DNA of 64,000 nt from Caballeronia sp. Lep1P3 (lineage in GTDB: Bacteria > Pseudomonadota > Gammaproteobacteria > Burkholderiales > Burkholderiaceae), in the NCBI RefSeq assembly GCF_022879595.1, contig NZ_CP084265.1, forward strand, positions 496,001 through 560,000, in the 5' to 3' direction. The notes beneath the pieces are model-generated. The model was given only the letters and a program-made list of their open reading frames with translations. It did no database searches and was not told the DNA's origin. Positions 40,941 through 48,340 of this stretch are shown here, piece after piece. Position 1 is the first letter of the stretch, and every line of letters begins with the position of its first letter. The translations under genes and the position numbers were made by a program.

Positions 40941-41230
40941 AGGGGCAACGCCAATAGACCGACACGAGAAGAACTAGCCGAAGAATCATCACGAAGATGA
41001 CCGTTCTCGGATCCTGCAGCAGCAAAGAAAGCGACTGCCGCCTCGCACAGGGGCAACGCCAATCGACCGACACGAGAAGACCTAGCCGAAGAGCCCATCA
41101 CGAAAGCGACCGTTCTCAGGCCTTGCGGCAGCAAAGAAAGCGACCGCCGCCCCGCGTAGGGCCAAGGCCAACAGACCGACACGAAAAGAACGAGCCAAAG
41201 AACCGCAACGCAAACGACCGTTCTCAAGCA
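40941..41230. repeat. Tandem repeat, about 108-bp unit, 2.7 copies
   Basis: Three head-to-tail units start at 40941, 41049 and 41158 (periods 108 and 109), the last one truncated. Each opens with AGGGGCAACGCCAA or a close variant, contains GACCGACACGA, and ends with GCAGCAAAGAAAGCGAC-like DNA that resembles the dispersed repeat. Similarity falls from unit 1 to unit 3. The stretch lies downstream of the MFS gene and holds no supported gene. Confidence 0.85.
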
Positions 41231-41245
41231 GAGAAAAACAAACCC

Positions 41246-42643
41246 TCACCCCCGCGTCCCACGCGAAATCTCCGAACCGGCATCCCGCGACAACCGCGCT
41301 GTGACCGGCATCGAAAAAAAGGAAAACAGCCCGACAACAAGAAACGCAGACCAAAAGTCCGACCAACGCACGCTAGCGTGGCCATTGAGGTACTGCGTGA
41401 GTTCGAGCGTGATGCCCGCAACGGTCACGCCCAGTCCGAGCGATACCTGCTGCACGAAGCTGGCAAGACTCGTCGCGCGCCCGACATCGCGCGTCTCGAT
41501 CTCCGCATAGGCCAGCGAGTTGAGGCTCGTGAACTGCAGCGCAGGAAAGAATCCGCCGAGCAGCACGACAGTCCAGATCACCCACGTCGGCGTGCCGGGA
41601 AAGAACGCGCCGCACGCCGCGATGGCGATGCCCGAAAGCGCCGCGTTGTAGAAGAGCGTCTGCCGGAAGCCGAAGCGATGCAGCACGCGCGACGCAAGCG
41701 AGCGCATGAACATGCCGCCGAACGCCGACGCGCACGTGATCGCGCCGGACTTGAACGCCGTCATGCCGAGCCCTTCCTGCAGCGCGAGCGGCAACAGGAA
41801 CGGCACCGCGCCCAGCCCGATGCGAAAGAGCGAACCGCCGACGACGCTCGCCTGAAACGTCGGCACGCTAAAGAAACGCAGATCGAGAAGCGGTCGCTCC
41901 GCGCGGCGCGCATAGGCGAGGTAGAGGACGACCATCAATGCGCCGATGGCGCACATCGCGAAGGCGGCGCCCTGCGGCACCAGCTCACCGCCGACGAGCG
42001 AAAGCCCGAGCAGCAGCAACACGCCCGCGCTCGCCGAAAGAAAGAAGCCGAGCCAGTCGAGCTTGCCGGGATGCTCTTCGCGCGAGTTGGCGATGTATCG
42101 ATTGGTCAGGTAGATGCCCGCGATGCCGATCGGAATGTTGATGAAGAAGATCAGCCGCCAGTGCAGGTACGTCGTGATGAAGCCGCCGAGCAGCGGACCG
42201 GCCGCTGGACCGAGCATTGCGGGAACGGAAAGGTAGTTCATCGCGCGGATGAACTCGGAGCGGCGCACCGAGCGAAAGATGATGATGCGTCCGACCGGCA
42301 CCATCATCGCGCCGCCGACGCCCTGAATGAATCGCGCGACCGTGAACGGACCAAGAGACGTCGAGGCCGCGCACAGCAAGGAGCCGGCGACGAACACGCC
42401 AATGGCCGCGCGAAAGACCACGCGTGCGCCGAAGCGATCGGCCACCCAGCCGCAAATGGGAATGAACACGCCGAGGCCGAGCACGTAACTCGTGACCGCA
42501 ACCTTGAGTGTGACAGGATCGCGTCCGAAGGCGCGCGCCATTTCGGGAATCGCAGTGACGATGACATTCGCGTCGACGCTCTCCATGAACATCGCGCACG
42601 CGACGATGAGAGGGGCGATGAAAGCTTTGACGGCGAGCGGCAT
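41246..42643 (-). CDS. MFS transporter, DHA2-type drug exporter
   Basis: A 465-residue membrane protein with about 14 hydrophobic spans. The motif after span 2-3, GWVADRFGARVVFRAA, is the MFS signature, and the span 5 region GPAAGPLLGGFI is the antiporter motif of the DHA2 (14-TMS) drug:proton group. The N-terminal ESVDANVIVTAIPEMARAF is typical of EmrB/QacA relatives. Substrate unknown. It lies alone between repeats and the DUF3820 gene, inside the nrdA-nrdB interval, and is oriented against both nrd genes. Confidence 0.9.
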   Translation of the reverse strand: MPLAVKAFIAPLIVACAMFMESVDANVIVTAIPEMARAFGRDPVTLKVAVTSYVLGLGVFIPICGWVADRFGARVVFRAAIGVFVAGSLLCAASTSLGPFTVARFIQGVGGAMMVPVGRIIIFRSVRRSEFIRAMNYLSVPAMLGPAAGPLLGGFITTYLHWRLIFFINIPIGIAGIYLTNRYIANSREEHPGKLDWLGFFLSASAGVLLLLGLSLVGGELVPQGAAFAMCAIGALMVVLYLAYARRAERPLLDLRFFSVPTFQASVVGGSLFRIGLGAVPFLLPLALQEGLGMTAFKSGAITCASAFGGMFMRSLASRVLHRFGFRQTLFYNAALSGIAIAACGAFFPGTPTWVIWTVVLLGGFFPALQFTSLNSLAYAEIETRDVGRATSLASFVQQVSLGLGVTVAGITLELTQYLNGHASVRWSDFWSAFLVVGLFSFFSMPVTARLSRDAGSEISRGTRG

Positions 42644-42761
42644 AAAACGCGATCAAGTCATGGCGGCAAGAGCGGCGATTATGGCACCGATATGAAGCAC
42701 ACGCCGATGGACCGCGTCGCGCCATGTGATGCGATGAACACAACGAAGGAGCGAAGAAGCG

Positions 42762-42971
42762 ATGGACCCGCAAGACCTGCAGCGCCTCGTCACGCAGACG
42801 ATGCCTTACGGCAAGTACAAGGACCGAATCATCGCCGACTTGCCCGGTCACTATCTCGCATGGTTCGCACGTGAGGGTTTTCCTCAAGGCAAGCTCGGCG
42901 CGTTGCTCGCACTCATGCACGAGATCGATCACAACAACTTGCGCGCGCTCCTCGACCCTTTGAGGCGTTGA
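42762..42971 (+). CDS. DUF3820 family protein
   Basis: A 69-residue cytoplasmic protein with the DUF3820 core MPYGKYKDRIIADLPGHYLAWF and a helical tail ending LRALLDPLRR. The family includes a proposed quorum-sensing-regulated virulence factor in Pseudomonas, but no biochemical role is known. A strong AAGGAG ribosome site lies at 42746-42751. The -35 hexamer of the nrdB promoter overlaps its stop codon. Confidence 0.88.
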   Translation: MDPQDLQRLVTQTMPYGKYKDRIIADLPGHYLAWFAREGFPQGKLGALLALMHEIDHNNLRALLDPLRR

Positions 42972-43036
42972 CATCGTCGCAAACTCGTGCGCTATAGGTT
43001 GTGTCGGCTTAGCCTGACAGACACAAGATATTGTGG
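42968..43036 (+). promoter_or_regulatory. nrdB promoter with tandem NrdR-box-like operators
   Basis: TTGACA at 42968-42973 overlaps the DUF3820 stop; a -10-like TATAGG lies at 42993-42998 (19-bp spacing). Two palindromic 16-mers, GCGCTATAGGTTGTGT (42989-43004) and ACACAAGATATTGTGG (43021-43036), start 32 bp apart and resemble the NrdR box pair at nrdA. The first overlaps the -10 element. This supports separate but coordinated control of nrdB. Confidence 0.82.
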
Positions 43037-43453
43037 AAATATAAGACGGCCGATGCTACACTGCGGCAATCGAAAGCGAAGGGCGCAGCGACACGAGAAG
43101 CGCTCCGATGCGTCTCAAGAAGCGAGCAAGAAGTCATCGCCGCGATGCGTCGCATCGCATCACGCGCATCGACGTAACGAAGGCATCGATGCATCGATGC
43201 AACGCTGTGCAAGCATGCAGCGACGCCATCGAAGAGAGACGATGAGGACCGCTTCACACACGTCATGCCAATGTCCGCACGACGTCCGCACGACGTCCGC
43301 ATCACGCATCGCACACACAGCGCAGAGCCAAGTGTTGTATGCAGGTAGCAACGCTGAATCCAAAACGCGAGAAAACGAGATTTTTCATGAGCAAGCTCTT
43401 TTATCGCTCATGAAAAGATGGTACAAACCGATCTAAATTGATGGTGAGAATTT
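42972..43453. other. Long nrdB leader (482 bp)
   Basis: After the operator pair the leader runs about 420 nt to nrdB. It holds an 18-bp perfect palindrome (GCATCGATGCATCGATGC, 43183-43200), 11-bp tandem units near 43273-43301, and an 11-bp stem at 43382-43392/43406-43416, 38 bases before the nrdB ATG. One open frame crosses the region on the forward strand, but it starts inside the promoter with a GTG and has no family resemblance, so it is not called. Confidence 0.6.
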
Positions 43454-44695
43454 ATGCTCAACTGGGATGACGAGACCACTACCGTAGCTCCGTCGAGCGC
43501 TTCGCAACAGAACCCGTTGCGCAACGCTCAAGGCACGACTTTCGGTACGCAGGCAGCAGATGCTGCCGCTCATCAAGCCGCCCATCACACCGCTCAGGCG
43601 AACAACATCTTCTCCGATGGCTTCGTTCCGCCCGCAGCCGCAATCCCTTCCGCTGGCGCCATCGCCGCGCAGAGCGAAGCGCGCGTCAATGTCGCCGACA
43701 AGCGCATCATCAACGGCAAGACCGACGTGAACCAGTTGGTGCCGTTCAAGTACAAGTGGGCGTGGGAGAAGTATCTCGCCGGGTGCGCGAATCACTGGAT
43801 GCCGCAGGAAGTGAACATGTCGCGCGACATCGCCCTGTGGAAAGACCCGAACGGCCTCTCCGACGACGAGCGTCGCGTCGTCAAGCGCAACCTCGGCTTC
43901 TTCGTCACGGCGGACTCGCTCGCGGCGAACAACATCGTGCTCGGCACGTATCGCCACATCACCGCTCCGGAGTGCCGCCAGTTCCTGCTGCGCCAGGCGT
44001 TCGAAGAGGCGATCCACACGCACGCCTATCAGTACATCGTCGAATCGCTCGGCCTCGATGAAAGCGAAATCTTCAACGCGTATCACGAGGTCAAGTCGAT
44101 CCGTGACAAAGACGAGTTCCTGATCCCCTTCATCAATACGTTGACCGACCCGGCCTTCACCACCGGCACGCTGGAAGCGGACCAGAAATTGCTCAAGTCG
44201 TTGATCGTGTTCGCCTGCATCATGGAAGGGCTGTTCTTCTATGTGGGCTTCACGCAGATTCTGGCGCTGGGTCGCCAGAACAAGATGACGGGCGCAGCGG
44301 AGCAGTATCAGTACATCCTCCGCGATGAATCGATGCACTGCAACTTCGGCATCGACCTCATCAACCAGATCAAGCTCGAAGAGCCGCAACTGTGGACCGC
44401 CGACTTCAAGGCGGAGATTCGCGAGCTTTTCAAGCAGGCTGTCGATCTCGAATATCGCTACGCTGAAGACACCATGCCGCGCGGGGTTCTCGGCCTGAAT
44501 GCGTCGATGTTCAAGAGCTACTTGCGCTTCATCTGCAATCGGCGTTGCCAGCAGATTGGCCTGGACCCGCTCTTCCCGAACGAGGAAAACCCGTTCCCGT
44601 GGATGAGCGAAATGATCGACTTGAAGAAGGAACGCAACTTCTTCGAGACACGCGTGATTGAGTATCAAACCGGCGGCGCGCTGACCTGGGAATAA
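43454..44695 (+). CDS. nrdB: Class Ia ribonucleoside-diphosphate reductase, beta subunit
   Basis: A 413-residue ferritin-like radical protein that forms the tyrosyl radical for NrdA. An N-terminal low-complexity A/Q/T/S-rich segment of about 75 residues precedes the core ([26 protein letters not shown]). Iron-ligand helices are seen in [16 protein letters not shown] and [13 protein letters not shown]; the C-terminus ([14 protein letters not shown]) matches the peptide that docks on NrdA. It is about 40 residues longer than E. coli NrdB, mainly at the N-terminus. It is 4.5 kb from nrdA. Confidence 0.97.
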   Translation: MLNWDDETTTVAPSSASQQNPLRNAQGTTFGTQAADAAAHQAAHHTAQANNIFSDGFVPPAAAIPSAGAIAAQSEARVNVADKRIINGKTDVNQLVPFKYKWAWEKYLAGCANHWMPQEVNMSRDIALWKDPNGLSDDERRVVKRNLGFFVTADSLAANNIVLGTYRHITAPECRQFLLRQAFEEAIHTHAYQYIVESLGLDESEIFNAYHEVKSIRDKDEFLIPFINTLTDPAFTTGTLEADQKLLKSLIVFACIMEGLFFYVGFTQILALGRQNKMTGAAEQYQYILRDESMHCNFGIDLINQIKLEEPQLWTADFKAEIRELFKQAVDLEYRYAEDTMPRGVLGLNASMFKSYLRFICNRRCQQIGLDPLFPNEENPFPWMSEMIDLKKERNFFETRVIEYQTGGALTWE

Positions 44696-45156
44696 CAACA
44701 AGCCCAGGACGTGTTGCAGACGAAATCGATGGGACGGTCAGGCAGCAGCGTGCGTCATGCGCGCGCCTGACCGACAAGGTTTAGGAGAACGGTCGCCTGA
44801 TGCAAAGTGCGCCTACTGACTGGACGGGCCGAGTGGTCCGATTGGAAGACAGGCGTTTTGCGTTCCCCGAAAGGGGACGGGCAAACTTCCCCCCGGAAAA
44901 CGCCAGCGAAAGCTTCGCTGGCTCGATCAAGCGATGGCCGGCGCCGTGTATCGGTGCTGACTCAATTTGGCGCGCGGTGCCTGGGGGCACGGCGCGCCTT
45001 GCCGTATTCATTAGCGTAAGCAGGTGGGATCAGCGTACGCCGATGAATAATCCGCTTCGTAGCGTGTGCCCCGAGAGCCTCCACGCCAAGAAGCGGGTTT
45101 TGACGAAGGGTGTTGTTTGAACTGACTCTCATCTGAAAACCTGAAGGAGAAAAATC
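44696..45156. other. Structured intergenic region between nrdB and the H1-like gene
   Basis: It holds several strong stems: 44735-44743/44765-44773 (possible nrdB terminator), 44852-44859/44897-44904 enclosing a GAAA-capped hairpin at 44864-44877, 44902-44910/44914-44922, and a 13-bp stem with one mismatch at 44969-44981/44986-44998. A forward 106-residue frame (44800-45120) has an AGGAG 12 bases upstream but no recognisable domain and overlaps the stems, so it is not called as a gene. Confidence 0.55.
44735..44773 (+). terminator. Possible nrdB terminator
   Basis: A 9-bp perfect stem (44735-44743 with 44765-44773) lies 39 bases after the nrdB stop. The following sequence is not clearly T-rich, so it may act with Rho or as a 3'-end stabiliser. 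Confidence 0.5.
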
Positions 45157-45888
45157 ATGGCAGTTGCCAAGAAGAAACCCGCCGCGAAAAAGGCTGCAGC
45201 GAAGAAAGCTCCCGCCAAAAAGTCTGCACCGGCAAAGAAAGTAGCAACGAAGAAGGTCGCCGCGAAGAAGGTCGCCACTAAGAAAGTGGCAGTGAAGAAG
45301 GTCGCGGCGAAGAAGGCTGCGCCGGCCAAGAAGGCGGCAGCGAAGAAGGTTGCAACGAAGAAGGTCGCAACGAAGAAAGTAGCGGCGAAGAAGGTTGCCG
45401 CGAAGAAGGTCGCAGCCAAGAAGGCGCCTGCGAAGAAAGCCGCAGCGAAAAAAGTCGCGACCAAGAAAGTAGCGACGAAGAAGGCCGCCGCCAAGAAGGC
45501 GCCTGCGAAGAAGGCCGCTGCCAAGAAGGCGCCTGCGAAGAAGGCTGCCGCGAAGAAGGCGGCTGCCAAGAAAGCGCCCGCGAAAAAGGCTGCTGCGAAG
45601 AAGGCCCCCGCGAAGAAGGCGTCGGCGAAAACCGCGTCGGCAAAGACCGCCCCTGCCCCTGCTGCGCCCGCTGCTGCTGCGCCTGCTCCCGCAGCGAAGA
45701 AGGCCGCGCCCGCAGCAAAGAAGGCTCCGGCGAAGAAGGCCGCTGCTGCCAAGAAGACGACGGCAGCCGCTCCTGCCACGACGGCAACGACCGTATCGAC
45801 GCCCGCTCCGGCTGCTCCCGCCGCTGCGGTCAAGACGGCGTTGAACCCGGCGGCGGCATGGCCGTTCCCGACGGGCAGCCGTCCGTAA
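45157..45888 (+). CDS. Histone H1-like nucleoid protein (lysine/alanine repeats)
   Basis: A 243-residue protein built almost entirely from KKAAAKK, KKVAAKK and KKAPAKK-type repeats for about 180 residues, then a P/A-rich tail that ends without lysine ([12 protein letters not shown]). It resembles the eukaryotic H1 C-terminal domain and betaproteobacterial H1-like proteins that bind and compact DNA. A strong AAGGAG ribosome site (about 45143-45148) precedes the ATG. The repetitive gene is prone to length change by recombination. A clear terminator follows at 45965-45996. Confidence 0.9.
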   Translation: MAVAKKKPAAKKAAAKKAPAKKSAPAKKVATKKVAAKKVATKKVAVKKVAAKKAAPAKKAAAKKVATKKVATKKVAAKKVAAKKVAAKKAPAKKAAAKKVATKKVATKKAAAKKAPAKKAAAKKAPAKKAAAKKAAAKKAPAKKAAAKKAPAKKASAKTASAKTAPAPAAPAAAAPAPAAKKAAPAAKKAPAKKAAAAKKTTAAAPATTATTVSTPAPAAPAAAVKTALNPAAAWPFPTGSRP

Positions 45889-45964
45889 GTCTCACGACAA
45901 GCAGTTGCAGCAACGCGGCACACTTCGATGTGCCTTTGGACCGGGTAGGGCTACCCGGCCTCGA

Positions 45965-45996
45965 CCCGTCGTCGGGATCTCCGGCGGCGGGTTTTT
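45965..45996 (+). terminator. Intrinsic terminator of the H1-like gene
   Basis: An 11-bp GC-rich stem with two G-T pairs (45965-45975 with 45981-45991) is followed by TTTTT at 45992-45996. Confidence 0.9.
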
Positions 45997-46060
45997 CGTT
46001 TCGGCGAACGAAGCGAACGGGTCAAGCCTGTCGATCGTACCGACGTAGCCGGCGCGCCCA

Positions 46061-46096
46061 ACAAAAAAGCGCATGCATCTTTCGATGCATGCGCTT
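46061..46096 (-). terminator. Intrinsic terminator of the glycine-zipper lipoprotein gene
   Basis: A 12-bp perfect stem on the reverse strand (46085-46096 with 46067-46078) with a 6-nt loop is followed by a T run (forward-strand A at 46063-46068). It lies 55 bases after the gene stop. Confidence 0.92.
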
Positions 46097-46150
46097 CTCA
46101 TCAGCCGCCCGCGACTTACCGCGATTCTTCGGCTGAATACCTCAGGCGGC

Positions 46151-46630
46151 TCAGTGCGTCACGCGCGTGACGCCGCCGCTCGACAGCAGACGAACGCGCT
46201 CGCCCGCCTGGAACACTTCGCCGTTGGACGTCTGCGTGATGGCACGCAGGTCGCCGTTGTCGAGCCGCACGGTGATCTCGAGCCCGTTCTTCGTCGCGAC
46301 GCTGTTCTCTACCGCGTTGCCCGCGACCGCGCCCGCGAGCCCGCCGATGATGCCCGCGATGATCGAACCGTTGCCGCCGCCGATGGCGCTGCCCGCCGCG
46401 ACGCCGCCCAACGCGCCGCCGCCGATGGCGCCGAGGCCCGTCGGCTGGCCGTTGTTGGAACTGATCTTCACGCCGCGCACGCTTTCGACGGTCGCCATTC
46501 GCACCGTTTCTTCGCGCTGCGCCTGCGACGCCGTGTAGACGTCGGGCGAACTGCTGTTGTACGCGCAGCCCGTCAGCGCGACCGAGCCAATGAGCGCTGC
46601 TGCCAGCACGATGCGACTTACCGTTTTCAT
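46151..46630 (-). CDS. Glycine-zipper 2TM-domain outer-membrane lipoprotein (SlyB-like)
   Basis: A 159-residue lipoprotein: signal ending in the lipobox LTGC (cysteine near residue 22), then a conserved region and a glycine-zipper 2TM segment (IGGGALGGVAAGSAIGGG and a second like it), and a C-terminal beta-rich region. This is the layout of SlyB/PcpA-type proteins that interact with the outer membrane and LPS. The ATG at 46630 is chosen because it gives a normal signal peptide. It ends upstream of its own strong terminator and is not obviously operonic. Confidence 0.85.
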   Translation of the reverse strand: MKTVSRIVLAAALIGSVALTGCAYNSSSPDVYTASQAQREETVRMATVESVRGVKISSNNGQPTGLGAIGGGALGGVAAGSAIGGGNGSIIAGIIGGLAGAVAGNAVENSVATKNGLEITVRLDNGDLRAITQTSNGEVFQAGERVRLLSSGGVTRVTH

Positions 46631-46655
46631 TCCTTCACTCCATTCATCTACTCGA

Positions 46656-47594
46656 TCACGACAGGCTCGTTCCGAATGCCTGCTTGAAACGCTCTTCGAT
46701 TTCCGCGCGCGTCGGCGCATAAGTTTGCGGGCCCTGATGCTCGATCTTCAATGCACCCATCAGACTCGCGAGACGCCCCGTCTTTTCCCAGCCTAGCTGG
46801 TTTTCGATGCCGTACAGCAAACCGCCGCGGAACGCGTCGCCGCAACCGGTGGGGTCGACCACTTGCCGCGCCTTCACGGCGGGGACGTCGAGCACGCCGC
46901 CTTCATGATAGATCTGCGCGCCGTGTTCGCCGCGCGTCACGACGAGCGCATCGACGCGGCTCTTGATGTCTTCCATCGACCAGCCGGTCTTGTTGCTGAG
47001 CAGTTTGGCTTCGTAGTCGTTGACCGTCACGTATGTGGCAAGTTCAATCATGCGACAAAGCTCTACACCTTCAAGGATAGGCAAACCCTGACCCGGATCG
47101 AAGACGAACGGCACGCCCGCCGCCGCGAACTGGCTCGCGTGTTCGCGCATGCCGTCCGCGCCGTCCGGAGCGACGATGCCAAGCGAAATGCCCTGCGCCT
47201 CGTCCGCGCGATTCAGGTGCGACTCCATCATCGCGCCGGGGTGGAACGCGGTGATCTGGTTGTTCGCGAGATCGGTGGTGATGAAGCATTGCGCCGAATG
47301 CTGCCCGGGCAGCACGCGCACATAGTCCTTCGACAGACCGAGCGCGTCGAGCCGGTCGATGTAGAGCTGCGCATCCGCTTCGCCGAGCGTCGCCATGATC
47401 TTCGGGTCGCCGCCGAGCAGCTTCAGCGCATAGGCGATGTTGCCGGCGCAGCCGCCGAAGTTGCGGCGCATCGTCGGCACGAGGAAGCTGATGTTCAGCA
47501 TGTGGACCTGATCCGGCAGGATGTGGTCGCCGAAGCGGCCCTGGAAGGTCATGATGTTGTCGTAGGCGAGCGAGCCGCAGATGAGCGTAGCCAA
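46656..47594 (-). CDS. PfkB-family carbohydrate kinase (adenosine kinase-like)
   Basis: A 312-residue PfkB kinase. The N-terminal LICGSLAYDNIM opens the fold, RRNFGGCAGNIAYAL is the substrate-side glycine motif, and VDPTGCGDAFRGG near the C-terminus has the catalytic aspartate and anion hole. The start is TTG at 47594 with a good AAAAGGA ribosome site 8 bases upstream; it gives the family N-terminus (M)ATLICGSLAYD, and longer in-frame starts run into tpx. Substrate is not determinable; adenosine or a sugar is likely. It is 26 bases from the lipoprotein gene downstream. Confidence 0.88.
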   Translation of the reverse strand: MATLICGSLAYDNIMTFQGRFGDHILPDQVHMLNISFLVPTMRRNFGGCAGNIAYALKLLGGDPKIMATLGEADAQLYIDRLDALGLSKDYVRVLPGQHSAQCFITTDLANNQITAFHPGAMMESHLNRADEAQGISLGIVAPDGADGMREHASQFAAAGVPFVFDPGQGLPILEGVELCRMIELATYVTVNDYEAKLLSNKTGWSMEDIKSRVDALVVTRGEHGAQIYHEGGVLDVPAVKARQVVDPTGCGDAFRGGLLYGIENQLGWEKTGRLASLMGALKIEHQGPQTYAPTRAEIEERFKQAFGTSLS

Positions 47595-47736
47595 GGCGAA
47601 CGTCCTTTTGATTGAGATGCCGGGCGAGTAAATGCGCATGTGGCGCGCGGCATCGGTTTCGTCTGACCGTGAAGCCGGCCGCCGCGCCGCGCGTGTGAAC
47701 GTATGCGCGAACCGCCGAAGCGGTCCGGCGATGCGG

Positions 47737-48237
47737 TTACTTGAGGGCGGAAAGTGCCGCGTCGTAGTTCGGCTCGTTTTTGATTTCGGACACGAGTTCG
47801 GCATGCAGCACCTTGTCGTTCTCGTCCACCACGACGACCGCGCGCGCCGTCAGCCCCTTGAGCGGACCGTTCGTGACATCGACGCCATAGGACTGCGCGA
47901 ACTCGTGGCCGCGGAACGTGGACGCCGTGACCACGTTGGTGAGGCCTTCGGTCGTGCAGAAGCGTTTGGCCGCGAACGGCAGGTCGCCGGAGACGACGAG
48001 CACAACGGTGTTGTCCAGCTTGCCGGCCGATTCGTTGAACTTGCGCGTCGAGGTGGCGCACGTGGGCGTATCCAGGCTCGGCACGATGTTCAGCACCTTG
48101 CGCTTGCCCGCGAAGCTCGCGAGGGTGACGTCGCCGAGATCCGCGCCGACGAGCGTGAACGCGGGGGCTTGCTGTCCTGCGCTCGGGAACGTGCCGCTGA
48201 CTTCGATGGGGTTGCCGCCGAGGGTAACTTGACTCAT
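47737..48237 (-). CDS. tpx: Thiol peroxidase Tpx
   Basis: A 166-residue atypical 2-Cys peroxiredoxin. The peroxidatic cysteine is C60 in [14 protein letters not shown] and the resolving cysteine C94 in [11 protein letters not shown], matching E. coli Tpx C61 and C95. The N-terminus [18 protein letters not shown] is typical. It reduces organic peroxides with thioredoxin. A good ribosome site (CTGGAG) precedes the ATG. It is the second peroxiredoxin in the window; the other, at 8620, is of the Prx5 type. Some TlpA-type thioredoxins could be partners, but none is adjacent. Confidence 0.97.
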   Translation of the reverse strand: MSQVTLGGNPIEVSGTFPSAGQQAPAFTLVGADLGDVTLASFAGKRKVLNIVPSLDTPTCATSTRKFNESAGKLDNTVVLVVSGDLPFAAKRFCTTEGLTNVVTASTFRGHEFAQSYGVDVTNGPLKGLTARAVVVVDENDKVLHAELVSEIKNEPNYDAALSALK

Positions 48238-48340
48238 GTTGCGCTCCAGAGAATGTGTCAGATGCTGACGGAGTTGGCGCGCGCCGGCATTTCGCCAAAC
48301 GCGCGTTCAGGATGTCATGCGCTTGCGGGCGATCATCGGG

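Larger units (their letters stand above)
39498..40966 (-). repeat. Dispersed repeat, copy B, interrupted by an IS
   Basis: The second copy of the 39103-39362 repeat in opposite orientation. It is split by the IS into 39498-39684 and 40927-40966. Joining the two parts after removing the IS and one CCC duplicate restores a stretch identical to copy A across the junction (CCCCGGGGCGGGGGTCAC on the reverse strand), which shows the copies were homologous before insertion. Confidence 0.8.

Noticed and set aside
40922..41366. Reverse-strand leucine-rich frames in the tandem repeat
   Set aside because: They are generated by repeat translation of the 108-bp unit and disagree between units by frame.
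42987..43436. Forward 149-residue frame in the nrdB leader
   Set aside because: Starts at a GTG inside the nrdB promoter/operator, is rich in R, H and S from GC-skewed repeats, and has no family resemblance.
44800..45120. Forward 106-residue frame between nrdB and the H1-like gene
   Set aside because: It has an AGGAG 12 bases upstream, but no recognisable domain, ordinary-looking composition only in part, and it overlaps several strong RNA stems. Kept as an open question rather than a gene.
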